Assembly (NCBI GenBank): GCA_019359615.1
Contig: JAHHHA010000008.1
Span: 62,001-126,000, forward strand
Direction: 5' to 3'
Origin: Cyanosarcina radialis HA8281-LM2
Lineage (GTDB): Bacteria; Cyanobacteriota; Cyanobacteriia; Cyanobacteriales; CCAP-1448
Length of the DNA: 64,000 bases
Shown here piece by piece: positions 35,335 to 43,746 of this stretch. Made by a program: the position numbers and the translations under genes. Position 1 is the first letter of the stretch, and each line of letters begins with the position of its first letter. The notes under the pieces were generated by a model, which was not told the origin of the DNA, searched no databases, and saw only the letters and a list, made by a program, of their open reading frames with translations.

Positions 35335-37341
35335 ATGGTACAAACGGCCCCAGCAAAGGAAACTCAAAACAAGTTTGAAAGATTTAAAGCCGAAAAAGAC
35401 GGTCTTGAAGTCAAAAAAGAACTAGAAAATTTTGCCCGCATTGGCTGGGAGGCAATGGAAGAAAACGATCGCCTCTATCGCCTGAAATGGTTGGGTTTGT
35501 TCTATCGGGCGGTAACACCTGGCAAGTTCATGATGCGGCTGCGGCTACCCAATGGCATTATCACTAGCGGGCAAATGCGAGTGCTAGCAGATATCGTGCA
35601 ACGCTACGGCAATAATGGCAATGCCGATGTTACCACCAGACAAAACCTGCAACTGCGGCAATTTCATATCGAAGATGTTCCAGATATCTTCAATCGCCTG
35701 CAACAAGCTGGCATGACCAGCATTCAGTCGGGGATGGATAACGTTCGCAACATCACGGGTTCGCCAGTAGCGGGCATCGATGCCGATGAATTGATCGATA
35801 CGCGGGGCTTGTGCCGGAAAGTTCAAGACATGATTACCAACAATGGCGACGGTAATCCATCATTTAGCAACTTACCGCGCAAATTTAACATTGCGATCGC
35901 TGGGTGTCGCGACAACTCGGTTCACGCCGAAATCAACGATCTAGCTTTTATCCCGGCTTACAAAAACGATACGATCGGATTTAATATCATCGTCGGTGGT
36001 TTCTTCTCAGCTAAAGCTTGTATCGCTGCTATTCCCCTCAATGCTTGGGTAGATCCCCGCGATGTCGTGGCGGTTTGCGAAACGATTTTACTCCTCTATC
36101 GAGACTACGGGTTGCGGGCCAATCGGCAAAAATCCCGCCTTTGGTATCTGATTGAAGAGTGGGGCATTGAAAAGTTTCGCGCTGAAGTCGAAAAGCAATT
36201 GGGATTCCCCCTGCAACCTGCGGCGGAAAAAGATGAAATTCTCTGGGATAAGCGCGATCACATCGGCATTCACGCCCAGAAGCAACCGGGATTGAACTAC
36301 ATCGGCTTGCACGTTCCCGTCGGGCGGATGTTTTCTCAAGAAATGTTTGAATTAGCCAGGATTGCTGATGTTTACGGCAGCGGCGAAATTCGCCTAACAG
36401 TCGAGCAAAACCTGATTATTCCCAACGTTCCCGACTCTCGCATTGCCCCCTTGCTGAAAGAACCGTTGCTGAAACGCTTTGCTGTCAACCCGGATAATTT
36501 ATCGCGCGGACTAGTTTCTTGTACTGGCAATCAGTTTTGTGGCTTTGCCTTGATCGAAACCAAAAATCGGGCGCTGGCAATAATTCAAGAACTAGAACGA
36601 GAACTGATCCAACCCCATCCGGTACGCATTCACTGGACTGGTTGCCCTAACTCCTGCGGACAACCTCAAGTAGCTGACATCGGTTTGATGGGAACCAAAA
36701 CCCGCAAAGATGGCAAAGCCGTAGAAGCGGTAGATATCTATATGGGAGGTAAAGTCGGCAAGCACGCCGAACTCGGTGGCTGCGTCACCAAAGGAATTCC
36801 TTGCGAAGATCTCAAGCCAGTGCTGCGAGATTTGTTGATCCAGCACTTCGGGGCGCAACCATTACCGCCAGGGCAAACGAAAGCCAACCTAACCCCCCTA
36901 GCCCCCCTTCCCTATGAGGGAAGGGGGGGACAGGACTCCCCTCTCCTTGCAGGAGAGGGGCTGGGCGTTGCCGTGAGCTTGCCGAACGAGGAGAGGTCAA
37001 ACAGTAACGGTAACGGACATCGTGCTGCCACTACTCCAGTATTAGAACCTCCAGCAACCCCACAGAAAGCTGCCGAACCAGCGGTAATTTTCTTTGCCAA
37101 CTCTGGGAAAGAGATTAATTGCACTAGCAACGATTTCATCCTTGATGCGGCCGAAAAAGCTGGAATCGATCTTCCTAGCAGTTGCCGTTCGGGAACCTGT
37201 GGCACTTGCAAGCAAAAGCTAGTAGAAGGAGAAGTCAAATATGAAGGCGATCCAGAGGCTTTAGAAGAAAGCGATCGCTCTTCTGGCTACATTCTCACCT
37301 GCATCGGACAACCAGTTGGCAAAGTTGTCATCGATGCTTAG
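35335..37341 (+). CDS. nirA: ferredoxin-nitrite reductase with C-terminal ferredoxin domain
   Basis: This enzyme reduces nitrite to ammonium with six electrons. Residues about 1-515 are the nitrite/sulfite reductase body. Its 4Fe-4S/siroheme Cys lie in LVSCTGNQFCGFALIETK and HWTGCPNSCGQPQ. A C-terminal plant-type 2Fe-2S domain (about 583-668) has CRSGTCGTCKQKL and ILTCIGQP. This fused form is known from some filamentous cyanobacteria and may shorten electron transfer. The linker (about 518-555) is repeat-derived. An NtcA promoter precedes the gene. Confidence 0.95.
   Translation: MVQTAPAKETQNKFERFKAEKDGLEVKKELENFARIGWEAMEENDRLYRLKWLGLFYRAVTPGKFMMRLRLPNGIITSGQMRVLADIVQRYGNNGNADVTTRQNLQLRQFHIEDVPDIFNRLQQAGMTSIQSGMDNVRNITGSPVAGIDADELIDTRGLCRKVQDMITNNGDGNPSFSNLPRKFNIAIAGCRDNSVHAEINDLAFIPAYKNDTIGFNIIVGGFFSAKACIAAIPLNAWVDPRDVVAVCETILLLYRDYGLRANRQKSRLWYLIEEWGIEKFRAEVEKQLGFPLQPAAEKDEILWDKRDHIGIHAQKQPGLNYIGLHVPVGRMFSQEMFELARIADVYGSGEIRLTVEQNLIIPNVPDSRIAPLLKEPLLKRFAVNPDNLSRGLVSCTGNQFCGFALIETKNRALAIIQELERELIQPHPVRIHWTGCPNSCGQPQVADIGLMGTKTRKDGKAVEAVDIYMGGKVGKHAELGGCVTKGIPCEDLKPVLRDLLIQHFGAQPLPPGQTKANLTPLAPLPYEGRGGQDSPLLAGEGLGVAVSLPNEERSNSNGNGHRAATTPVLEPPATPQKAAEPAVIFFANSGKEINCTSNDFILDAAEKAGIDLPSSCRSGTCGTCKQKLVEGEVKYEGDPEALEESDRSSGYILTCIGQPVGKVVIDA
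36888..37003. repeat. family-A repeats in the nirA interdomain linker
   Basis: CCTAACCCCCCTAGCCCCC, the hairpin CCCTTCCCT-ATG-AGGGAAGGG, then CCCCTCTCC-TTGCA-GGAGAGGGG and GAGCTTGCCGAACG. It encodes a Pro/Gly-rich stretch (LTPLAPLPYEGRGGQ and on) between the reductase and ferredoxin domains. Confidence 0.8.
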
Positions 37342-37383
37342 AAACTGCCGATCGCAGATTACCCAAAATTAGGAAAGTCATAA

Positions 37384-38904
37384 ATGCTCAAAGGATTACT
37401 CTCATTTAACGGGCGCTATCGGATTTTGCACCTCACCTGGTTCGCCTTCTTCCTCACCTTTGTCTGTTGGTTTAGCTTCACTCCGTTCGCCACCACCATC
37501 GGTACGGAATTAGGTCTGAGCAAAGCTCAAATCGATACCATTAACATCTGTAACTTAGCCTTAACCATACCTGCTCGGATTATCATCGGCATGGTACTCG
37601 ATCGCTACGGACCGAGAATCACTTATACTGGCTTGCTCGTCTTTGCCCTGATCCCTTGCTTGGCCACAGCCATGGCGCAAGATTTCAATCAGCTAGTCTT
37701 GAGTCGGCTGTTAATGGGAGTTGTCGGCGCGGGATTTGTCGTCGGAATTCGCATGGTATCGGAATGGTTCCCGCCGAAAGAAATAGGCATTGCTGAAGGC
37801 ATATACGGCGGTTGGGGTAACTTTGGCGCGTTCGGAGCTAAATTCTTCTTGCCGATAGTGGCTACCGGAACGGCATTTTTAGCTGGTGGTGCGATCAATT
37901 GGCGTTTAGCAGTGGCTTTAATTGGGATCGTAGCAGCAATTTACGGACTAATTTATTACTCTAACGTTAGCGACACTCCCGCCGGAAAAACTTATAAAAA
38001 AGCCAAGCGCGGTGGCGGCATGGAAGTTACCAGCCAAAAAAGTTTTTATGCCATGCTGGTAATGAACTTTGGACTATTCTTTGCCGTGGGTTTAATGGTT
38101 TGGAGTTTAGCTAAACCTCAGATTGCCTTTATCAACACCGCTCAATTGTATGGAATCTGGGCATTATTACTAGGCTTGTATGCTTTTCAAAGTTATAAAG
38201 CTTGGCAAGCCAATCGAGAACTAATGACAGGTGCTAAAACTTACTCCCCTGCCGAACGGTATGAATTTCGCCAAGTAGCATTATTAGAATTCACCTATAT
38301 CACTAACTTTGGCAGCGAATTAGCCGCCGTATCGATGCTACCTGCCTTCTTTCAAAATACCTTCGGACTCGCACCATTATTTGCCGCCTGGATTGCTGCC
38401 AGCTATCCCTTATTAAATATGGTTTCTCGTCCCAGCGGAGGTTTAATTTCTGATAAATTAGGCAGCCGTAAATGGACGATGACATTCATTTCAGTTGGGA
38501 TTGGCATTGGCTATCTCTTGCTATACAGCCTCAACTCTGGATGGCCGATTCCGCTAGCGATCGCCGCCACCATGTTTGCCGCCTACTTTGCCCAAGCAGG
38601 TTGCGGTGCCACCTACGGCATGGTTCCCCTCATCAAGAGAGAGATCACCGGACAAATTGCAGGAAACGTCGGAGCTTACGGTAACTTTGGCGGCGTAGTT
38701 TATCTCACGGTTTTAAGCCTAACTAGCCCCCAAATCTTCTTCGCAACGATGGGCATTATGGCTTTGATTTGTGCCAGCTTGTGTGCCTTCTTCCTCAAAG
38801 AGCCAAAAGGCTCATTTGCCGCCCATTATGAAGGAGAAACATCAGAACCGCTACCAGAATCGCAGGAATTTTTATCAAAGGGTAAAAATTCAATGTTAGG
38901 CTAA
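37384..38904 (+). CDS. nrtP: nitrate/nitrite permease, NNP family of the MFS
   Basis: A 506-residue membrane carrier with about 12 helices. The NNP signatures are visible: GVVGAGFVVGIRMVSEWFPP and GIYGGWGNFGAFGAKF, plus the second one GNVGAYGNFGGVVYL late in the protein. It takes up nitrate and nitrite as an alternative to the NrtABCD ABC system. It lies 42 bp after nirA and before narB and is presumably in the same NtcA-controlled unit. Confidence 0.93.
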   Translation: MLKGLLSFNGRYRILHLTWFAFFLTFVCWFSFTPFATTIGTELGLSKAQIDTINICNLALTIPARIIIGMVLDRYGPRITYTGLLVFALIPCLATAMAQDFNQLVLSRLLMGVVGAGFVVGIRMVSEWFPPKEIGIAEGIYGGWGNFGAFGAKFFLPIVATGTAFLAGGAINWRLAVALIGIVAAIYGLIYYSNVSDTPAGKTYKKAKRGGGMEVTSQKSFYAMLVMNFGLFFAVGLMVWSLAKPQIAFINTAQLYGIWALLLGLYAFQSYKAWQANRELMTGAKTYSPAERYEFRQVALLEFTYITNFGSELAAVSMLPAFFQNTFGLAPLFAAWIAASYPLLNMVSRPSGGLISDKLGSRKWTMTFISVGIGIGYLLLYSLNSGWPIPLAIAATMFAAYFAQAGCGATYGMVPLIKREITGQIAGNVGAYGNFGGVVYLTVLSLTSPQIFFATMGIMALICASLCAFFLKEPKGSFAAHYEGETSEPLPESQEFLSKGKNSMLG

Positions 38905-39120
38905 AGCAATCCAACAGTTTAGGAGTTCAAATTTTCTGTAACTCCTAAACTATTCCTTTGAAAAAGCTCTGCGAAACTTTGCGCTTACCTCTGCGTTCCG
39001 CTGCGTTAAAAAAATCTTTTTTCTCAAACTTTAGTACCCCAAAATACAAAAAGATCGATCGATAATAAGCAACAATTGACAACGATCGCACGTTCATCGG
39101 GCTGAAGAGAAATACGACAG
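38905..39120. other. spacer between nrtP and narB with a dispersed repeat
   Basis: At 38965-39015 lies a repeat-like stretch, CTCTGCGAAACTTTGCGCTT and CTCTGCGTTCCGCTGCGTTA, of a kind common in cyanobacterial spacers. No promoter motif clear enough to report is seen. Confidence 0.5.
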
Positions 39121-41373
39121 ATGACTGAGACAACCAAAACCCTCTGCCCTTATTGCGGTGTCGGCTGCGGCTTAGAAGTTTCCCCGCCAGCGCAACCGGG
39201 AAAGCCAGTACATCGGGACAGTCAAGGCCACCCGATCTGGAAAGTGCAAGGCGATCGCTCTCACCCTTCCAGCCACGGCATGGTTTGCGTCAAAGGGGCC
39301 ACGATCGCGGAATCGCTACACAAAGACCGCCTGCTGTTCCCCATGGTGCGCGATTCCTTAGACCAACCTTTTCAGCGGGCCTCTTGGGATGAAGCCCTCG
39401 ATCGCATTGCTAACCGCATCCAAACGGTAGTAGACACCCAAGGAGCCGATGGCATATGTATGTACGGATCTGGTCAGTTTCAAACCCAAGACTACTACAT
39501 CGCCCAAAAACTGCTCAAAGGCTGTTTGGGAACCAATAACTTTGATGCCAATTCCCGGCTGTGTATGTCTTCAGCAGTAGCAGGTTACATCCAAAGCTTT
39601 GGCTCTGACGGTCCCCCTTGCTGCTACGACGATCTAGAACTGACCGACTGCGCCTTTTTAATTGGTACTAATACCGCCGAATGCCACCCGATTATCTTCA
39701 ACCGCCTGCGGAAATACCACAAAAAGAATCCTAACGTCAAAGTGATAGTAGTCGATCCCCGCCGCACTCCAACGGCTGAGGGAGCCGATTTACATTTAGA
39801 AATTCGTCCGGGAACCGATATCGATCTGCTCAACGGGATCGCTCACTTGCTCTTGCGTTGGGGTAAGCTCGACACCGGATTTATCGATGAATGCACCGCT
39901 AACTTTCCAGCTTTTGCCGAAGTCATCAGTCACTATCCGCCAGAGGTAGTTGCCAAAACCTGCGGCATTCAAGTAGGCGAAATCGAAATGGCGGCTAAGT
40001 ATTGGGCGCAATCGCGGCGAGTTTTATCTCTGTGGTCGATGGGGGTCAATCAATCGGCCGAAGGAACGGCCAAAGTTCGCAGCATCATCAACCTGCACCT
40101 GATGACCGGCCAAATTGGCAAACCTGGGGCCGGCCCCTTTTCTCTCACCGGACAACCGAATGCGATGGGAGGAAGAGAAGCTGGCGGTTTGAGCCACCTA
40201 CTACCGGGATATCGAGTGGTGAAAAACCCAGCCCATCGAGCCGAAATCGAGCAATTATGGGGAATTCCCGAAGGAAGGATATCTCCTCAACCCGGTCGCA
40301 CCGCCTGGGACATGATTACGGGATTAGAAAGAGGTGAAGTAGGCGTGTTATGGGTGGGCGCTACCAACCCCGCCGTCAGTATGCCCGATATCGATCGCAC
40401 CAAAGCGGCATTGAGGCGATCGCCCTTTACGATTTATCAAGATGCCTACTACCCGACGGAAACCGCCGCTTACGCCCACGTCCTCCTGCCCGCCGCCCAG
40501 TGGGGAGAGAAGACCGGGGCGATGACCAATTCCGAGCGAGTAGTTACCTTATGTCCGACGTTCAAACCCGCAGCGGGGGAAGCTAGAGCCGATTGGGAGA
40601 TCTTTGCCGAAGTCGGGCGGCGATTGGGCTTTGCCGACAAGTTTGCTTTCGCCGATGCCGCTGCCGTTTATGCCGAATTTGTGGAAATGACGCGCGATCG
40701 TCCTTGCGATCAAACTGGCATCAGTCACGATCGCTTGCTTAAAGAAGGCCCGATTCAATGGCCGTGTCCGGAGGAGATGGGGAGATGGGGAGATGGGGAG
40801 ATGGGGAGAGATTCATCCTCTCAACCCCTCGCTTCAAAAAGGCTTTACTCGGATTTTCGGTTTCACACTCCCGACGGTCGCGCTCGTTTTGGGGCTTATC
40901 ATTCTAAAGGACTAGCAGAACCTCCCGATCCCGATTATCCCTTTGTGCTGACTACGGGCAGGCTTTACGGTCACTGGCACACCCAAACCCGCACGGGCAG
41001 AATTGAAAAAATCAGGCAGATGCACCCCGATCCGTTTGTCGAAATTCATCCCCGCGATGCGGTGAAGTTGGGCGTAAAAGATGGCGAACTGGTGGAAATC
41101 CGATCGCGTCGCGGCAAAGGCCGGTTTCCGGTCAAGGTGACGCAGGCGATCGCTCCAGGTACGGTCTTCGTGCCCATGCACTGGGGGGCGCTGTGGGCAG
41201 AAGAAGCCGAAGCCAATGCTTTCACCCATCCCCAAGCTTGTCCCGATTCCCTGCAACCAGAATTGAAAGCCTGTGCGGTGCAGTTGATCCCCCTCTCGGC
41301 TAAAGCGATCGCAGCAGAGGAAGTATCCCCATCTAAAACGGTTCCAGCTTTTTCTTCACCCCTATCTGTATAA
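39121..41373 (+). CDS. narB: ferredoxin-nitrate reductase, assimilatory
   Basis: A bis-MGD molybdoenzyme of 750 residues that reduces nitrate to nitrite with ferredoxin. The N-terminal 4Fe-4S motif is [12 protein letters not shown] with the fourth Cys in [10 protein letters not shown]. The Mo-ligand Cys fits [12 protein letters not shown]. The dinucleotide-binding [15 protein letters not shown] and the C-terminal molydopterin-binding domain ([15 protein letters not shown]) follow. Residues about 550-570 are encoded by tandem GGGGAGAT units and are foreign to the family. Confidence 0.95.
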   Translation: MTETTKTLCPYCGVGCGLEVSPPAQPGKPVHRDSQGHPIWKVQGDRSHPSSHGMVCVKGATIAESLHKDRLLFPMVRDSLDQPFQRASWDEALDRIANRIQTVVDTQGADGICMYGSGQFQTQDYYIAQKLLKGCLGTNNFDANSRLCMSSAVAGYIQSFGSDGPPCCYDDLELTDCAFLIGTNTAECHPIIFNRLRKYHKKNPNVKVIVVDPRRTPTAEGADLHLEIRPGTDIDLLNGIAHLLLRWGKLDTGFIDECTANFPAFAEVISHYPPEVVAKTCGIQVGEIEMAAKYWAQSRRVLSLWSMGVNQSAEGTAKVRSIINLHLMTGQIGKPGAGPFSLTGQPNAMGGREAGGLSHLLPGYRVVKNPAHRAEIEQLWGIPEGRISPQPGRTAWDMITGLERGEVGVLWVGATNPAVSMPDIDRTKAALRRSPFTIYQDAYYPTETAAYAHVLLPAAQWGEKTGAMTNSERVVTLCPTFKPAAGEARADWEIFAEVGRRLGFADKFAFADAAAVYAEFVEMTRDRPCDQTGISHDRLLKEGPIQWPCPEEMGRWGDGEMGRDSSSQPLASKRLYSDFRFHTPDGRARFGAYHSKGLAEPPDPDYPFVLTTGRLYGHWHTQTRTGRIEKIRQMHPDPFVEIHPRDAVKLGVKDGELVEIRSRRGKGRFPVKVTQAIAPGTVFVPMHWGALWAEEAEANAFTHPQACPDSLQPELKACAVQLIPLSAKAIAAEEVSPSKTVPAFSSPLSV
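40772..40815. repeat. GGGGAGAT tandem repeat within narB
   Basis: Four copies of the octamer ATGGGGAG encode [14 protein letters not shown] in frame. The same unit is seen at 42258-42320 as part of a family-B repeat. Confidence 0.8.
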
Positions 41374-41603
41374 CTAGGAAAAGGACGCGATCGAACAAAA
41401 TTTATAGACAGAAATTCAGTGGAGCGATCGCTACTCAAGTTTAACCGCGAGTTCGTCTTAACAGTAGCATCATCATTAAACTGAGTAAAACCGTTTTTTC
41501 TTCATCTTCAGTCAGTCGATGCGGATAGCATTGGTAGAGTCTGCAATCGAGCGACGAATGTAGCTCTCGCTCTGCTAAAATCGACAAGCTTCCACCTCAA
41601 TTG

Positions 41604-42257
41604 ATGGAGATCGCGGCTTTGGGTATAGAACTACGCAGTTACGTATTCCTAGACAGCTTGCAGCGCCAGCACGCCGCTTACTTGGGAACTGTGGCCCAGG
41701 GGTTCTTGCCATTACCGGGAGATACGTCCCTATGGATCGAGATCTCGCCTGGAATCGAAATTAACAAGATTACCGATATTGCCTTGAAATCGGCCTCTGT
41801 ACGTCCGGGGGTGCAAATTGTCGAACGACTTTACGGTTTGCTGGAAATTCACTCTACTAATCAAGGAGAGACGAGGGCGGCAGGAAAAGCCATTCTCGAT
41901 TTTCTGGGAGTTCGTCGAGAAGAATGTATCAAGCCTCAAGTAGTTTCCAGCCAGATTATCCGCAACATTGATGCTTACCAAACGCAGCTAATCAATCGTT
42001 CCCGTCGAGGGCAAATGCTATTAGCCGGACAAACGCTTTACGTGTTAGAAGTTCAGCCTGCTGCTTATGCTGCTTTAGCCGCTAATGAATCGGAGAAAGC
42101 GGCCTCGATTAATATCCTAGAAATTTGGGCGGTGGGCACTTTTGGCAGGCTTTACTTAGGTGGAGAAGAAAGAGATATTATCGCCGCTTCTAGGGCAGCA
42201 TTAGCGTCAATTGAAAGCGTAGTAGGACGAGAAAATGTCGAGAGTAGGGCGGAGTGA
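41604..42257 (+). CDS. ccmP: tandem-BMC carboxysome shell protein
   Basis: A beta-carboxysome shell protein of 217 residues with two BMC domains in tandem. The N-terminal [20 protein letters not shown], the middle [20 protein letters not shown], then [20 protein letters not shown] and the C-terminal [18 protein letters not shown] match my knowledge of CcmP. CcmP forms stacked pseudohexamers with a large gated pore, proposed to pass metabolites such as RuBP or 3-PGA. It lies outside the main ccm operon, as usual for ccmP. I chose the ATG at 41604. Confidence 0.9.
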   Translation: MEIAALGIELRSYVFLDSLQRQHAAYLGTVAQGFLPLPGDTSLWIEISPGIEINKITDIALKSASVRPGVQIVERLYGLLEIHSTNQGETRAAGKAILDFLGVRREECIKPQVVSSQIIRNIDAYQTQLINRSRRGQMLLAGQTLYVLEVQPAAYAALAANESEKAASINILEIWAVGTFGRLYLGGEERDIIAASRAALASIESVVGRENVESRAE

Positions 42258-42352
42258 GTAGAAGAGAGGGGAGAGGGAGAGGGGGGGGAGGGGGAGATGG
42301 GGAGATGGGGAGATAGGGAGAATTTCTAACTCAACACTCAACACTTAACACT
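42258..42352. repeat. family-B composite repeat: GGGGAGAT array plus CAACACT units
   Basis: A purine array (GGGGAGATGGGGAGATGGGG) is followed by GAATTTCTAACTCAACACTC and AACACTTAACACTTTC. The order matches 855-922, so both parts form one family. Confidence 0.75.
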
Positions 42353-42429
42353 TTCTACAACACTTCATACTGCTCGAGCGCTAGCGGCCAATTTAACCGA
42401 GAAGGTAGCGTAAAATAGACGTGCGATCG

Positions 42430-42545
42430 GACATTCTGACCGGGTTAATTCCGTCGCCATTCGCCCCGATGGGCAGACTTTAGTTAGCAGTGCTGGTTAT
42501 ATATCAGGCTCGGAAGACATCTCGATCTAAATTTGGCGACGGGTG
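42430..42545 (+). pseudogene. remnant of a WD40 repeat gene
   Basis: From 42444 the frame reads [18 protein letters not shown] then SGSEDISI, a stop, then IWRR. This is a single degenerate WD40 blade with a premature stop (TAA at about 42528). It resembles the blades of the STAND protein at 21602. No start codon or remaining blades are seen. Confidence 0.6.
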
Positions 42546-42620
42546 AGGCATCGATCTTGTCCTAGAGGTTCCAGTATGGTTAGTCCCCAACACGACTAGG
42601 GGTTAGCAGTGTCACGTTGC

Positions 42621-42893
42621 CAGGGGTTGAAAACACACATCCACCACCGCCGGGGGTTCAAAACCCCCGTCTCATAGCGGAAGTCCTCTCAAGAGGACTC
42701 CAACAGGGAAGGTTTGGGTGAATGGTTTAGGTGGGTTGGTGGCCATTGAGAGGCGATTCCAGGCGATCGCCATTTTAGGAATTAAAAGTCAAAATAGATC
42801 GAATACGACCAAAATTAGCTTCTTTAGTCGGTTTTAAGCGACTTTAGCTATGAGACGGGGGTTTTCAACCCCTGACGGACTGACGGGCTGACC
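42621..42893. mobile_element. non-autonomous element flanked by inverted IS200-type palindromes
   Basis: Left arm: CGGGGGTTCAAAACCCCCG (42651-42669), CTCATAGC and the hairpin AGTCCTCT-CA-AGAGGACT (42682-42699). Right arm: AGTCG-N8-CGACT (42825-42842), TAGCTATGAGACGG and GGGGGTTTTCAACCCC. The arms resemble the ends of the transposase-bearing element at 47411-48010, but the 125 bp between them have no gene. It is a likely satellite mobilised in trans. Confidence 0.6.
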
Positions 42894-43244
42894 AGGGAAT
42901 GGCGATCGATGCAATCCCGATAGCAGCATCAAATAGACGTGCGATCGCTTGTCACCAGCATTTCAGGATAGCGATCGATAGTAAATACCGTAACGCCGCC
43001 ATGCTGTAGAGTACAGTTTTCGCGACTATAGCGCGGTTTAAGTGCTTCTACTGACAGATTTTAACTGAGATGGCTCGATCGTAGCGTTGCGATCGCTCTC
43101 TAGGGAGAAACCGCGTTGGCGCAGCCTGTGCGTAGCACGTATCGCCTACGTAGTTTTTCTTAACCAGCTATCAACTTAATACCTAAAAAACCGCAATTGT
43201 ACGGGCGATTATTCTAAATCGAGATGACTAGAATAAGCACAGTT
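42894..43244. other. non-coding, repeat-rich spacer
   Basis: No gene seen. It contains several HIP1 sites and a repeat stretch at 43108-43160 (CGCGTTGGCGCAGCCTGTGC then GTAGCACGTATCGCC) of a kind common in cyanobacteria. The promoter of the small membrane peptide gene presumably lies near the end of this stretch. Confidence 0.45.
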
Positions 43245-43296
43245 AAGAGATTAATTCTCTTGCTCCTCTCTCCAAGCCAAGCAAATCGCTTGGCTT
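43245..43296 (+). promoter_or_regulatory. two stem-loops in the leader of the 35-residue membrane peptide gene
   Basis: AAGAGA-TTAAT-TCTCTT (43245-43261) is followed by the perfect 9-bp hairpin AAGCCAAGC-AAATC-GCTTGGCTT (43274-43296). Both lie within 80 bp of the start codon and ahead of a strong AGGAGG. They may control transcript stability or act as an attenuator. Confidence 0.45.
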
Positions 43297-43325
43297 CTTC
43301 CTCAAACCCTTTATAGGAGGTGCCT

Positions 43326-43433
43326 ATGTCAGAACTACAAAGTTTCTTTGCTTTCGGTTTGGCTTCTATCTTCTCTGTAGCTTTAATGGCGACAGTGTTA
43401 CGCTACTTTCCTCAACTGATTTCCCAGTCGTAA
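43326..43433 (+). CDS. 35-residue single-helix membrane peptide
   Basis: The start codon follows a textbook AGGAGG (43315-43320) by 5 nt. The peptide begins MSELQSFFAFGLASIFSVAL and ends with YFPQLISQS: one hydrophobic helix with short polar ends, the size and shape of small photosystem, cytochrome b6f or NDH-1 subunits. I could not match it to PetG/L/M/N, PsbM/Y/X or PsaM from memory. The strong ribosome site and structured leader support a real, well-expressed gene. Confidence 0.65.
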   Translation: MSELQSFFAFGLASIFSVALMATVLRYFPQLISQS

Positions 43434-43697
43434 AACAGCCATATATCTTGGCTTTGCTAACAGAGAGATAAATCAAAAGCTAAGCTAGCAAAGGAGGTAG
43501 AAACAGCAAACCCTTTTACCGAACGAGGCGATCGAACGCCTGATTTAACAACCAGACCGCTATATTTTTTATATCCTATCCCCTATCGAAGCGTTCAAAG
43601 TTTCTGCATCTCGGATGTGAATTAACCAATATTATCTCGCTCCGTCTTGCAGTCTGGATAGCTTCATTATCTCAAACCAACTATCTTAAACTAACCC
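43434..43697. other. non-coding spacer between the membrane peptide gene and metH
   Basis: About 260 bp with no gene or clear repeat. One AT-rich segment (TATATTTTTTATATCC near 43561) is present. A terminator-like hairpin for metH follows at 43698. Confidence 0.4.
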
Positions 43698-43740
43698 GAA
43701 AATCCTGGTGTCGATCTATAAAAGCAACATCAGGATTTTC
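43698..43740 (-). terminator. probable metH transcription terminator
   Basis: A perfect 10-bp stem, GAAAATCCTG and CAGGATTTTC, separated by 23 nt starts 6 bp after the metH stop. The arm ends in TTTTC on the minus strand, a weak U-tract, so it may work in both directions or stabilise the 3' end. Confidence 0.55.
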
Positions 43741-43746
43741 TAGTTT

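Noticed and set aside
42258-43244. Protein-coding gene in the 1-kb spacer after ccmP
   Set aside because: Only the WD40 remnant and repeats are seen; frames are short and broken.
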